A stretch of 64,000 nt of DNA from Forficula auricularia (GCA_024734495.1 JALMQS010000225.1:3804369-3868368), one strand, 5' to 3'. Counted from the stretch's first letter, positions 42,716 to 54,451 are shown. Notes: generated by a model from the sequence alone, not told the origin. Numbers and translations are program-made.

Positions 42716-43400
42716 AGTTTCTAATTAGGGATTGGGGGATTGAATCAATATGGAATTGAAATAATTATCGGAAAAGAGGTTTTTTTCTTTAAAAAGTTTT
42801 TTCCTCTTACCAAAAACAAGGACTCAAAAGATGATCAAGGACACTCGTTGGTTGAGAAGTAATTTCCGTAGTCGAAAGTGAAATACAATGTATACATTGA
42901 TTCATGTAAAATAATTGGTTTCTAATTAGGAGAAAAATTAGAATCTTATTAATATATCATCTGTTTCTAATTAGGGGTGACATGGAATTATAATGGAATT
43001 GGAATAATTATCAGAAAAGAGGTTTTTTATTTAATTAGTTTTTTCCTCTTATTAAAAACAAGGACTAAAAGATGATCAAGGACAGTCGATGGTGGAGAAG
43101 CAATCTCCGGAGTCGAAGCTCAAATACAATGTATACATTAATTGATGTAAAATAATTAGTTTAATAAAATTTATAAAAAAAAGTTTCTAATTAGAGCGGA
43201 TGAATGGAATTGGAATAATTATTATCGGAAAAGAGATTTTTTATTTAATCATTTTCCTCTTATTAAAAACAAGGACTAAAAAGATGATCAAGGACAGTCG
43301 ATGGTGGAGAAGCAATCTCCGGAGTCGAAGCTCAAATATAAGTTATACATTAATTCATGTAAAATAAATGTTTTAGTTTCTAATTAGAACAAATAAAAAA
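42716..43400 (+). repeat. Tandem repeat, three units of about 215-245 bp
   Basis: Units begin GTTTCTAATTAGG at about 42716, 42963 and 43181. Each contains AAGATGATCAAGGACA, a GGAGAAGCAATCTCCGGAG-type block and AATACAATGTATACATT. A deleted unit is at 41480-41560 beside element B. Non-coding. Confidence 0.6.
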
Positions 43401-43634
43401 TATATTATGCGAAATTGTATGATATCTATTGCCTACTTTAAAAATATTACTTCTAAATAATATTGTAGGCAATATTTTACTGATATGTGCCCTGAGGGCA
43501 CGGTCTAATGCTTGTTTATTTAATAGTAATATATAATAAAAAAATCCTAAATTTATTCTAACAAGATGCAAATTCGTCTCTTGTTGGGCACTACCATTTT
43601 ATATAAGTGAAAGTAGAAAATAAAAATTGCATAC

Positions 43635-43689
43635 CTATAAGTGGCGCCCATATAAGCAGAACGGCAACGAATACAACGAACTTAACCAT
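43635..43689 (-). CDS. First exon of a second C-type lectin (paralogue B)
   Basis: ATG at 43689 opens an 18-residue hydrophobic signal peptide (MVKFVVFVAVLLIWAPLI), then G and the splice donor GTATGC. Exon, phase (1) and donor match exon 1 of the complete lectin at 54.4 kb. About 500 bp around it also match (43540-44040 against 54270-54790), so this is a gene duplication. No second or third exon was found in the 43.6 kb downstream; the gap, tandem repeats and LTR element B lie there. The TATA box of the other copy is GGTATTGG here. It may be a broken gene. Confidence 0.6.
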
Positions 43690-44039
43690 AATTGAAATTG
43701 AATTTGTCTATCAAGGATTGTAGGCAGAAATTCTTGATTGTATTCTGGTTGAAAGGATGCCAATACCCTTCAGGGGTGGGAGGAGCAAGTAATTAAATTA
43801 ATTGATTAGAATTGGAATATTATCCCGTGGTACTTGATATTGAATGGAGTCTTTAATCTTTTGTTTGTTTTAGTAGCAAAACTAAATATATCTATTATAT
43901 AAAAAAGTGCAAAATGTTGCAAGAGTGCAATCTCTGCAAATATTGGTGCTGATATATCTGAGAGGGTCAATAAAAAATATTGTGTGATAATATTTTTAAT
44001 GGCAAATAAGGAAAAGATCTTCATTGATTAGAATAAAAA

Positions 44040-44560
44040 TAATCTAAGACCTGATCTAGGTACTTCGACACTGTATGTTTTTTGTTGTTTTCTTTGTTTT
44101 CGGAACAAAATAGGAAAATTTCAAGTTACAAGATAATGATATGATAATCAATGTCTTCTGATGATGTTTGTTCGTCGATTACTCTTTACCATGTGCACCG
44201 ATTTCGATCATTTTACTTTACCATACAGGGTATGGTCAAGTATTGTAATCGTGCATGAAAAAAGTGTTTTTTTTCCTTCTTTTTTTCATAATATCTCAAA
44301 AACGGCTTAAACTATTTCGATTAAAAAAATTGAGCGAATCCATGGCATTTCGCTCTACAAAAAAGCCCTAATAAGTGAACATAGAAAAAATTATATTTTT
44401 TGAGATAATAATTGTTTTGTCAAAATGTCTGTTATTTTGTTAGTTAGTTACCGTAGTCTGTTATTCTGTTAGTCTGTGCGTTACCAAATTTTTGTGGACG
44501 AGCTAGCTCAAAAACTAGTCTGAATATCAAAACCAAAATTCACACACAGTTTTGGTGCAT
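44040..44560. other. No gene recognised
   Basis: AT-rich sequence with phrases common in arthropod repeats (CTCAAAAACGGCTTAAACTA near 44285; GTTAGTCTGTGCGTTACC near 44470). No ends or frames. Confidence 0.4.
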
Positions 44561-45000
44561 TGAAATTAAATAAATAAATAAATAATTAAATAAATCTTTA
44601 TTTCTCGACCTGCTTAGAGGCACAAGTCCTCGGTGGCTAGGTCCTCCAAACATCAATACAATCTAGCTACAATACATTAATAAACATCAATACAAATTAA
44701 TTACAAAAATTTAACAAATAATAAACAAGTAAAAAAAAAGAAAAAAAAATAGAAATGTATGCTCATTAACAAATAACATGACCATAGATTTCCATCAAAA
44801 GACAAAAAGTAATTTAAAAATTCCGCGCAAAAACCCGATACCAGGAGCAAGCGACGCATTAGCCATCCCGGCATTTGCCATAAGCTGTTAAGGAAACCTG
44901 TCAAAACCTTAACAAGGATAGTATGACCTCTCTCTACCTCACCTAATCTCTGCTTGTGAGAACTAAATAAAATTTCTAGGACATTAGGACTTGACAAAAT
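44560..45000 (-). mobile_element. LINE 3' fragment
   Basis: The minus strand ends in GAGGACTTGTGCCTCTAAGC, AGGTCGAGAAATAAAG and an (AAATAAAT)n tail. The 98-codon minus frame (44997-44701) has no RT motif and is probably 3' sequence of the LINE. The clade cannot be told. Degenerate Helitron-related sequence follows at about 45080-45215. Confidence 0.4.
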
Positions 45001-45812
45001 TTATAATTGATTTAATCATAGGGGGCAGAGGACTATAATCCCAAGTAGTAACAGACTAAGAGCTGATTAAATTCTGGTGCATATCGACCCAAAATTAAGG
45101 GGGGTGGAGGGAGTTAAAAATGAAAAATCTCGGCCATTTGAGCAAACTCAACCAAATTTTGTATTCATAATCAGTGGACCCCAGAAGTCTAAAAATGCAA
45201 AAACCAACCCCCTTACGTGATTATAAATAATTTTATTAAATATTAAATATAAATGAGGGGCCAGGGTTTATGATAAAGTCAAGTGGATGGCCACATCAGA
45301 TTTTTAATAAAAGTCTCATTGTTTTAGAGTTATAGACATTTTTTTGAAAATGGTGACAATCGCTACTCTGCCCTAAATAATGAGATGCTGTAACTACAAA
45401 TTTACATATTTTAATTTTTGTTACGCAATCCTAAATAATTCTGCTATTTAGCAGAATTCAAAATAAAAACATAAGTTCTATACTTTTGGAGAAAAAAAAC
45501 ATATTTTTTCCGGACTTGTGTTTTAAAAAACTTTCATCAGCTAATTTTTAATCATCTTTAATGTAAAAAAAAGTCTAGTAAACAAGCATGGCAAGTTATT
45601 TAAAAAATGCCCCATTTAGTCGAAATTTCAAAATGGTACATCATTTTGTATTTCATTCTTTAGGAAAAAAAAATATTTGAATTTTTTTGGAAAAATTAGC
45701 TAATTTAATATCATATTTTGATAGAGTTTTTTATTTAATATGTTAATCAATTATGTCTCATCTCAAGTGATCTCTTCTTTGGGTATTAAAGACATTATTA
45801 ATAACTAATCTG

Positions 45813-46425
45813 AAGTGCAAAAAAATCGAGCCACCAATAAAATTTTATTAAAAAGTAATACATTTTTAATTTTTTTACAAGGAACCATACATTATTGAAA
45901 TGATTGTTTATTGAAAGAGTACTTGGTACTTGTCATTGACTTAGCCCTTGATTAATTAGGCACACACACAATTTGAACTGCTTGAACTTCAGAAATTATC
46001 ATTTTGTATATTTCATCTTTCTATCAATGATGCTTAATTCAAAATTATTCATTTTATTGATAAATTTGATCTTTTATTAAAACTTTATTTTAATTTTTCG
46101 TTAAATTGAAGGGTTGGTTTTGTCACAAATATAATAAAACAATAATTTCAATAACTATTTGAATTATTTAATTGATAACTATACACTTTATTTTAATGTA
46201 AAGTGATATGGAGAAAGTATGATAATTTGTAATTGTATCTTTTAATTTAATTTTACTTATTTTATTCATAAAATTTTAGAATTATCAACAAATTTTTATT
46301 AAATTTGTTGGTTTAAGTAGTTAATAGAACAAATTATATGGTTATTTGTAAAAATTTAAAAAAAAATTTGCTATTTAATAAAGTTTTTATTGGTGAATTT
46401 TTTTTTTTTGAACCCCAGTGTATAT
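45813..46425. repeat. GGTGCA-TIR element, second copy (uninterrupted)
   Basis: Left end GTGCAAAAAAATCGAGCCAC and a degenerate right end near 46425. Interior matches 774-1600 in inverted orientation. CCATACATTATTGAAA at 45885-45900 is the unfilled site of the foldback inserted at 1092-1528. Confidence 0.55.
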
Positions 46426-46429
46426 AAGC

Positions 46430-46680
46430 GAGCTTACGCGATGTTCTCTTCATTACCCGTCAAACGTACTAACTAAGATCTCGTCGAGTTCGATTCATAA
46501 AATGTAAATGTTTAGCATCGACTTCAAAAAGTAATTTCATATAACAATTTCATCGTTTAATTGTAACTAAATTAAATCATTATTTTATACCTTTTCGTGA
46601 ATTTTTGAGTTCTTATTTTATTTTTTGAATTGAATTTTTTTGAAATCGGGTTTTTTTTTCTAAAAATTATTTTTAATATA
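46430..46680 (+). repeat. ACCGACTTC-family element, diverged half copy
   Basis: Recognisable by TAACTAAGATC, GAGTTCGATTCATAAAATGT, CGACTTCAAAAAGTAATTTC and TTGAAATCGGG, with many substitutions and gaps. Confidence 0.5.
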
Positions 46681-46764
46681 CAAAAAAAAAAAATTAAATT
46701 TTTCAAAATAACTTCTGCAATGAATTTTATTTTGTTGGGCACTGGATATTGTAGTCCCCAGCGG

Positions 46765-47505
46765 CCAAAAATAATTTTTAAGAAAAAAATAAAAACCGAC
46801 TTCAAAAAATTAAATGCAACAAATAAAATACACTAAAAGGTATAAAATAATTATTATCTTATTTAGTTACAACTAAACGACGAAATATTAACATGAAATT
46901 ACTTTTTGAAGTCGGTGACAAACAAACTATACCTATAAGCGAGAATACCCTCCAAACGTACTAAGTAAGATCCGTCGAGTGCGATTCATAAAAGGTATAT
47001 GTTTGGCACCAACTTCAAAAAGTAATTTCATGTTAATATTTCGTCGTTTAGTTGTAACTAAATAAGATAATAATTGTTTTATACCTTTTAGTGTATTTTA
47101 TTTGTTGCATTTAATTTTTTGAAGTCGGTTTTTATTTTTTTCTTAAAAATTATTTTATTTTTCTCTTTTTAGTGATGTTATTAATAGTGATTATATCATC
47201 AGAACTTGACCAAATTAATATGACACCATCCCTAAGACACCCCTTTCGGATAAAAAAAGAACCATCGAAATCGGTTCATAAACAAAGAGGTTAGGTCTAA
47301 ACAAACCTAATAAAAAAGGTCTAATACCTATGAAAAAAAAACGAAAAAAAAATGGGACCAATCGGAAGCTAGACTGGACCCAATGCAAAAAAAATTTTCA
47401 AAATCGGTTGAGAATTGGCGGAGATATGAGGTAACATAGGCACAAAAAAAAAAAAAAAAAATTCAATCGAATAGAGAACCTCCTCCTTTTTTGAAGTCGG
47501 TTAAA
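46765..47505 (-). repeat. ACCGACTTC-family palindromic element, copy 6 (complete)
   Basis: Same layout as copy 3 in reverse: palindrome 46765-47150, then the single-copy flank to CCTCCTCCTTTTTTGAAGTC and GGTTAAAA at 47505. About 740 bp. Confidence 0.7.
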
Positions 47506-47509
47506 AAAG

Positions 47510-47760
47510 GGGCCAAAAATCCATTGGTCAGTGCATATGTACGTATGTGCCCCCTGCGTTTCGCAACCATAAGTCTCCGAGCTACGAAATTCGGAATTTA
47601 AGCTCAATATAGGCTAGAAGGAGTACAGCAAGCTTTTGGCTGAAATCAGAACACCGGAAGTAGACAGATTACATGGAAGATTTTTCGTTTTTTTTTTTTT
47701 TTTTTTTTTGATTTTCCCAAAAACAGCACTAACGATTATTTTTTAAATTGGTGTATTTAT
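47510..47760 (+). repeat. Dispersed module, second copy
   Basis: Matches 30480-30710 (GGTCAGTGCATATGTACGTA, CCTGCGTTTCGCAACCATAA, GATTTTTCGTTTTTTT). Confidence 0.55.
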
Positions 47761-47828
47761 CAAGTGTCATAAATCGAAACCGAAGAATAAGAAGGCATGT
47801 ATTATAAAACAATAAATAAAAAAAATTT

Positions 47829-47842
47829 CAATTTATTTGTAT
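47829..47842 (-). terminator. Poly(A) signal of the lectin gene
   Basis: Minus strand ACAAATAAATTGAA, about 75 bp after the stop codon. Confidence 0.55.
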
Positions 47843-47913
47843 ACTTATACAATTATGAAAAATTACAAAAAATATATAGGGATCATGAATTGTTTGTATA
47901 AAACGAAGCATGT

Positions 47914-50900
47914 TTACGATGGTTTCTCGCAGATAAAGTTGGTAGCTATTTCACATGCATAGTCGTTTAGAAGCCCTTCTGTCTTACTAATTGTACCACA
48001 ATTTTCTTTTGTCCCGCTATTAGGTTCACCTTGTAACCAATTCAACTTCCGCAATGGACAACCTGGAATATTTAAAAATAAATAATAATAATTGTAATTG
48101 AATTGAATTATGTTAATAAAAATAATAGAATATACCTATGTGTTTGGGACAGCAAATTTTATTTAATAAGTTTTTAATATTTATCAAGAGTTGAGGCTTT
48201 GGTGGTCAATTTTGGATCTGCTGAAGAATTCCTTAGATTTAGACCTGCCCATGGTGAAATCAGTTAACCCCAACAAAAACCCTTGTATATAAAAAGGCAA
48301 GTTCGATTAATAAAATTGTATATCCCGTATAGCACAGAAAGTTACATTATAGTTTTTAACCGACTTCAAAAAAGGAGGAGGTTCTCTATTCGACTGAATT
48401 TTTTTTTTTTGTGTCTAGTTACCTCATATCTCCGCCAATTGTCAACCGATATTGAAAAAGAAATTGCATTGGGTTCAGTCTACCTTCCGATTGGTCCCAT
48501 TTTTTTCATAGGTATTAGACCTTTTTTGTTAGGCCAGGTGTCTTTTTTTGTAAGGCCTAACTTCTTTGTTTATGAACCGATTTCGATGATTCTTGTTTTA
48601 CTGGAAAGGGGGTATCTTAGGGATGGTGCCATATTAATTTGGTCAAGTTCTGATGATACGATAATATGATGATATGATAAAAATAATTTTAAGTTAAATG
48701 TTACAATAAAATGTTTTAAATTGTTTAAAATGTTGTTCCAAATGATAATAAAAATAAATATTTAAATTAAATTTACCGTGAATTAGCATAATTTTATTTA
48801 AAAAGAAAAAATATTGGTGGGCCAATTTAGATGGGACGGGGCTCGTATATCAGATACATAAATATGTATATTATGTTATATATTTTTTGATTTTTCATAT
48901 TCTTTTTTGTTCAAAACCCCTTCCTCTCTAAGTTACAGCCCTCTAAATTTAGTGGGAAAAAATTAATTTTTAATATAGGTATCCACTCATGGAACAATTT
49001 AGAAAAATGAAATTTGGCATATAAAATCAAGTATCAAATGAAGTCATAATATGACAAATATTGTTGATAATGATCACAAAAATTGTTTTTAGTTCTCAAG
49101 GAAATTAAAATATAACACGGAGAAAATGAAGAACAATAAAAATATTTGTGGGGGTCAGATAGGCTAGTCGGTAGCGTATCATCCTGCTAACCAAGTGGAC
49201 CCGGGTTCGAATCCGACTCGAGGCATTCGGCTAAAATCTGAACCCCGGGGTAGAGACAAAATTTGGAAAATATATAGTATCGTAAATTGGCTTATGGTTG
49301 GAAAGGCCGAAAAGCCAAAAAAAAAAAAAAAAAAAAATATTTGTCATTATGATTTCATTTGACACCATAGACTGCTTGATTTTTTTTTTACAAATAATAA
49401 CCAATCCATGAATTTATAATCAAGTTTTTTAATAAGAAAATGTAGACGCATTAAAAAATTTTGATTCAAACTATTATTATAGGAGTTTGATTTTTTCATC
49501 CACTTGTAAAAACATTTTTGGTTTACAAAAAATCTTCAAAAACTGCCATTTCATTATAACATCAGAGTTTTCTACCAAATTTCATTCATCCATATAGTGT
49601 GGATATATTTTAAATAAAAGCAATCCCCCCCCCCCTTAACTTTAGAAGACTGTAGCTTGGAAGGGAAAGAGTTTTGAGCAACAAATTAAATGAAAGGCCC
49701 CATAATTATTGCTGAAAAATCACCATTTAAAGTATTTCGCATCAATTTAGAATCACACTGTATATACCTACACTCAGAACACTATAATAGCTATATGAAC
49801 TCATAAAATATTTTATTATTATTATGAAAAATAATAATATTTAATAAAATGCTATTTCAACATATCACTGAAAAAATAAATCATCTCAAATGTTTTTTAG
49901 AGCATTATGTGTGCTTCCCAATTAAAAAAAAAATTTTTTTATTAAATAATTTTTTTAGATGTTGTAAAAAAGCCAGCAATGAAAGCCATCAGGATGTTTC
50001 AGATATGATAATAGAACAAGTGGCAAAAGATTTTTACTTTATCCAATGCGAAGCATGGGAGAAAGTATTGTAATGGGTCTCGCGGCAAGCGCGACTTCAA
50101 AGGGTCCTCAGGTAACGACTACGGAACCCATAGACTCAATTAAGGTCACAAATTGAAGTATTCAATGAGATTGAATTTTAGCACGTGACGGTTTTGCCAA
50201 AAATTACCTGGAATCTCGTCGAGAGGCCAAAAAGTGCCATTTTTTTTGGAAGTGCGTGGGGATGGATGGATGGATGGATGGATGTGTGTTATCGTTTTTT
50301 TCGTCCACGATTTTTTCCACACCTTTGCGCTGATTGAATTGAAATTAAAAACCTACCAGTATTTTAACAAAATGAAGCGCTGATTAGTTATTGGTACATA
50401 TCGGTCCACAAACATTAGTACTTTATTTCAGTACTTTTTTAGTTTTTTCTAAATATCTTGAAAATGACTTAACCAATTTTGATGAAATTTAATATCCTAA
50501 TTAAGTACCTTGGGGACCACAAAAAAGGTTAAATAAAGTTTTTAATAAAATTATATTTTAAAGTACTTTACTCAAGAACATATTAATATTTCAAATGAAT
50601 TTGGATAAAGTTTAGCAACGATCCGTTGCAGTTTATTTCAAGTATGCCAAGACAAGAGAAGATAGAAGAATGATTAAAGAAAAAAATAATATCCATTAAT
50701 TGATAAAATTACTTTTGTACTTTATTTTTTTATTTTTAAGTAATTCTTGTTTTTCCAAAATAATATTTACTTACATCATTTTAAAAAATATTACTCCCTC
50801 CGTCCGGAAATATGGTATACATTTCGCGATTTTTATTGTCCGGAAATATAGTATACATTTGCAAAAAAATACAATAAAACTAAAAATTAACATGACAAGT

Positions 50901-53900
50901 ATATTATATTAACTTTTTTAGAAAAACTATAATTAAAAGAGAATAATTTTGTTACAATACTCGCTAAATTTAATTAAAATATGATTTGGCCTTATTGTAG
51001 GCTTCTTTGGAGCATAAATATTTTCCAGTTAGTCCACCCTCGCGAGCGAAATTTTGTCTTATTTAAATGAGGAATTTTATAGGAATTTCCTCCACCTGTT
51101 AACATAATTGATTCCATACATCAGAGGTGGGGAACCTGTGGCCTTTTTGAATTTCTTATGTGGCCTCGAAATGAATTTGAAATAAAGAAAAACTAAATTT
51201 AAAATAAAAAAAAATTGAATTTAAAATAAAAAAAAAAATTGAATTTGAACAGCAATAACTTTACAAAAGTTACATTTATTGGTATTGAAACTTATGTGGC
51301 CTCCTTTGTTACTGCTATTTTAAATGTGGCCTCTCAGGGTAAAAAGGTCCCCCACCTCTGCCATACATGTTTGTAATGCGGTAAAAACATTATTAAGGGT
51401 AGTTACTTCTAATTTATTAAATGCGGAATTTCGAAATTTAAATTCGGAATTTTCCATATTGATTTTGCAGCGGTACCAATTTTATTTATCATAAAAAAAA
51501 ACTGATCTTTGATCGTTAAGTTTTAAACCAAGAAGAACATGACACATGTCAATTATATTAGGTTATATTACTTTTAATATATACTATAATAATATAATGA
51601 ATAAGATTGGAGTAATTTTTGGAGACGGACTGATAAGTGAATTAAGTAGATATTGATGAGGCAGTCCAAAAAAAGAAGAAGAAAATTTACACTATCTTTT
51701 TATTCATAAAACCGACGTTTCAGGCTATTCTCTCCTTCTTCAGGGTTTTGAAAAGTCAGTGAAGGAAATCCAATGCGGCATTCCCATCTGTCTCCTCTTT
51801 CAGTGTCAGTAACAATAATATCTTGTATTTCATTATCAGCAGAATTATAATGTAATAAAATACAAGATATTATTGTTACTGCCCCTGAAAGAGGAGACAG
51901 ATGGGAATGCCGCATTAGATTTCCTTCACTGACCTTTCAAAACCCTGAAGAAGGAGAGAATAGCCTCCGAAACGTCGGTTTTATGAATAAAAAGATAGTG
52001 TAAATTATCTTCTTCTTTTTTTGGACTGCCTCATCAATATCCACTTAATATAATGAATGTTGTCATTTGTTTCTATATTCACGATAATCTACGATTTTTT
52101 TTGAAATGTATACGATATTTCCGGAAGGAGGGAGTATAATATTTTAGCATGTTTTTCTAATTTAATTTTTCTTAAATTACCTACATTGTTTTTTATTCGT
52201 TTTTAAACCTTGTAATTCATAAAAATAATATTTCTTGATATGTAAATTGTGAAATAAAATTAATTTACTTTTCACTTTTTCTTTTATTATCTTATTTTAA
52301 ACACCTAAAATCATTCTGATTTCTCATACTTGAGTTTTCTACTAAAGAATAATTAACACGAGTTATAATTTTTAATTGAACATATATAGAAGAAGAAGAA
52401 ATTATTTATTTGTCAAAACAGAAATAATCTTTTATTGTATAATAGTTGCAAAACGGAAAATAACGAGACATAACTACCGTTTAGAAACCGTAATTCAACC
52501 TAAATAAAACTATAAAAAGACTATAATTTAAACAATCAAAAAAGTTGCTTTTTGGTTTTATTTTAGTCTCTGTGCTATACGGGATATTTATATATTTGTA
52601 TTTTTTTTTTTTGAAAACGGCTCTACCGATTTTGATGAAACCAACTCTATTAACAATTTTTGAAGATGAGAAAGCAATCGGGCGTGTACTATATATATTT
52701 ATATTTCATCAGAATTTTAAATTAAAAATAATATTAATATATAGCTTTTAACTGAAGCAAAAAGTTACCGAGCATCGCTCGGTGGCTCTAAGTTCTTTCA
52801 ATTAAAACGCAAGTTTTTCATTTTACATGTCTATCTATATATATCCAAATAATGTATATTTATTCTGTGGGCCTCCAGAAGGCTAGCAATTCTAAAACTA
52901 ACCACCCGAAATCAAAAAATGAATATTCTAGCCAAACTCGTCCAAATTTAGTATATATAATCTGTGGGCCTCTAAAGAGCTAGAAGTGGGGTGAAGAGTG
53001 ACCGGAGGATTGAGTGAAGGTCCGGAGAGCGTAGGTGTGCTGGAAAGTGATCAGATACGGGAGAAGGGATCGGGTTTTTAGACAAGGTCTTTGGTGTGGA
53101 GAGTGGTTGGAGTTAGAGGACGGGAGCGTGTTCAAGGTGCGAGCCACTTGACCGGCTTATTTAATATTTACCAAAAATATCAACAAAGTTTCCTTCCTCT
53201 TGAAGATCAGAAAATCCCAAATATGTCCAACTGGTAGAACTCTGTTCTACTACTATTTGGGCCAAGACCTGGGCCTCTGCTTGCGAGACCGGAACCGCAA
53301 GATACCCGCCGTCCGCCTCGCATACCGCTTTTGCATCAGACCAATTTTGGTTGGTGGTGTATAATTTGTATCGACCTGTCACGTATCTGGTGTAACCATC
53401 AGCATCACACTGGGCAGAATCCAAAGGTGCGTTCTCTGCTGAAAAAACTATTTCTAGAACGTTATTAAGGTAGTTCTTTCGCAAAAATACTGGCAAAAAG
53501 TTAATGCTAGAGTATATAGAACAGACAATAAAGATTCATAATTCATAAGCCCAAAACTTTTGCTGCTTATGTACCACTACTAGCCAATCCCGTGGTCTTT
53601 TGACAAATCTGGTAACATTGTCCGAGCTTGAATATTTTTATCATAGAAATGACGGATAAAGTACATTATAAAGGTCGATTTATAAAACAAAAAGTTCTTA
53701 ATAAGCGATTGAAAGCTTTTGCGACAATGGCTGAAGCGAAAAAAGTCAAAAAAGTACTAAAGTAAACCCTCTTTTTAGGTTAAATTAATGCGTTGTTTCC
53801 AGTTTGTTTTTAGTCTCAATTTTTCATTATTTATTCATTATTATCTCAGAAACTGTGTTGTAAATATGAATTAAAATTTTCTTAAAAAATGTATTAGTTA

Positions 53901-54409
53901 TTGTTTAATGTTGGTTTAGTTTTTTATACCAATGGTGATAAGAAGAGTTTCTTAATTATAATTAAATATGTCATGTAAACTTTCCGATATCCCATATAAT
54001 GCAATTTATAAGTCTGAAAAACACTATCTTTGAATTTAATATTTTCGGAACTATATTGTTCATAAATTTCGTTTTGGCACCAATCGATGCAGAAGTATTG
54101 AAATAATAATCTGTCTAAATTTCAAAAAAACGCATATGTTGAAACAACTACCTAAATGATTAAAATACAAACATTTGAGTGTTTTTATCGTAACTTAACC
54201 AATTTTGATGAAATATAATATTATAATTAAGTACATAAAAAAAATTCCTAAATTTATTCTAAAAAAATGATATAATATCGTTACAAATGCAAATTCGTCT
54301 CTTGTTGGGCACCATCATTTTTTATATAAGTGAATGTAGAAAATGAAAATTGCATACCTATAAGGGGCGCTCCAAACAGCAAAACGGAAACGAATACTAG
54401 CTGAACCAT
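47914..54409 (-). CDS. Secreted C-type lectin, three exons
   Basis: Exon 1 is 54409-54358 (signal peptide MVQLVFVSVLLFGAPLI, donor GTATGC). Exon 2 is 53438-53172 (acceptor TTTTTTCAG, donor GTAAAT). Exon 3 is 48062-47914 (acceptor TTAAATATTCCAG, stop TAA). All junctions are phase 1 and join cleanly to about 155 codons. The lectin fold shows WSDAKAVCEADGGYLAVP (first helix, Cys), WTYLGFSD, FVDIFG, NWLQGEPN (EPN, the mannose-type Ca site), ENCG and LNDYAC followed by FICEK. WND is LND here. Likely a haemolymph or surface glycan-binding immune lectin. The 5.1-kb intron 2 is filled with repeats. A paralogous exon 1 lies at 43.6 kb. Confidence 0.88.
48354..48680 (+). repeat. ACCGACTTC-family element, flank only (in lectin intron 2)
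   Basis: Starts TTTTTAACCGACTTCAAAAAA; the single-copy flank runs to TCTGATGATACGATAATATG. The palindrome is missing. Confidence 0.6.
48681..49140. other. Lectin intron 2, no feature
   Basis: AT-rich intron sequence without frames or repeat ends that I can recognise. Confidence 0.5.
49150..49337 (+). mobile_element. tRNA-derived SINE with target duplication
   Basis: 188 bp. The tRNA-like head has an A box (GGCTAGTCGGTAGCG) and a B box (GGGTTCGAATCC), followed by a short body and a 21-A tail (49317-49337). It is flanked by AATATTTGT at 49141-49149 and 49336-49344. Inserted in lectin intron 2, antisense to the gene. It depends on a LINE for movement. Confidence 0.85.
49345..50029. other. Lectin intron 2, unassigned
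   Basis: AT-rich. A 74-codon frame at 49849-50073 runs into the dispersed 390-bp module and has no known motif; it may be a TE scrap. Confidence 0.4.
50030..50430 (+). repeat. Dispersed 390-bp module, second copy
   Basis: Matches 17918-18310, with (GGAT)n in place of (GTAT)n. Here it is free of Helitron ends, so it is an independent repeat. Confidence 0.6.
51122..51360. mobile_element. hAT MITE with perfect 8-bp duplication
   Basis: Terminal repeats CAGAGGTGGGGAACC and the complement of CAGAGGTGGGGGACC. It is flanked by CCATACAT at 51114-51121 and 51361-51368. 239 bp, non-coding; it needs a hAT transposase in trans. Confidence 0.85.
51640..52055. repeat. Penelope-type foldback with hammerhead-like hairpins
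   Basis: Arms about 51640-51845 and 51850-52055 mirror each other around a CAAGATATTATTGTTACT block. Both carry CCTGAAGAAGGAGAGAATAG then CCTCCGAAACGTCGGT (the left arm in complement, with one change). Outer ends GAGGCAGTCCAAAAAAAG relate it to the foldbacks at 31.7 and 56.9 kb. Confidence 0.65.
52137..52590. other. Lectin intron 2, no feature
   Basis: AT-rich; no frame, splice-flanked exon or repeat boundary seen. Confidence 0.5.
52600..52790 (+). mobile_element. Short Helitron derivative
   Basis: 5' region GAAAACGGCTCTACCGATTT joined to ATAGCTTTTAACTGAAGCAA, the hairpin ACCGAGCATCGCTCGGT and GGCTCTAAGTTC. The 5' terminus is not intact. More Helitron-like sequence follows to about 53000. 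Confidence 0.5.
53649..53765 (+). CDS. Small basic ORF, 38 residues, unknown
   Basis: ATG 53649 to TAA 53765. The peptide starts MTDKVHYKGRFIKQ and is strongly basic, ending in a Lys/Val-rich helix (KKVKKVLK). It lies antisense in lectin intron 1. Codon-like composition stands out from the AT-rich surroundings, but it may be a transposase scrap or chance. No domain recognised. Confidence 0.3.
   Translation: MTDKVHYKGRFIKQKVLNKRLKAFATMAEAKKVKKVLK
53766..54270. other. Lectin intron 1, no feature
   Basis: AT-rich intron without recognisable repeats; the region from about 54270 onward is duplicated at 43.54 kb. Confidence 0.5.
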
Positions 54410-54451
54410 ATTTGGAATTGAATATGTCATTCAAGGGTAATACTTGATTCT

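Larger units (their letters stand above)
50794..52134. mobile_element. Stowaway-like DNA element with nested insertions
   Basis: Terminal inverted repeats CTCCCTCCGTCCGGAAATAT at 50794 and the complement of CTCCCTCCTTCCGGAAATAT ending at 52134, with TA on both sides (50792-50793, 52135-52136). A GTCCGGAAATAT block is repeated twice at the left end. The hAT MITE (51122-51360) and a Penelope-type foldback (about 51640-52055) account for about half its length. No transposase frame. Tc1/mariner superfamily by TIR and TA. Confidence 0.7.

Noticed and set aside
44701..44997. 98-codon minus frame that could be a membrane protein
   Set aside because: The hydrophobic end comes from a poly-T/TTC tract and the rest is probably LINE 3' sequence; no start context or domain.
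51700..51915. 71-codon minus frame with a plausible N-terminus
   Set aside because: It spans the centre of a palindromic foldback, so both strands encode mirror frames; the peptide reads through hammerhead-like hairpin sequence.
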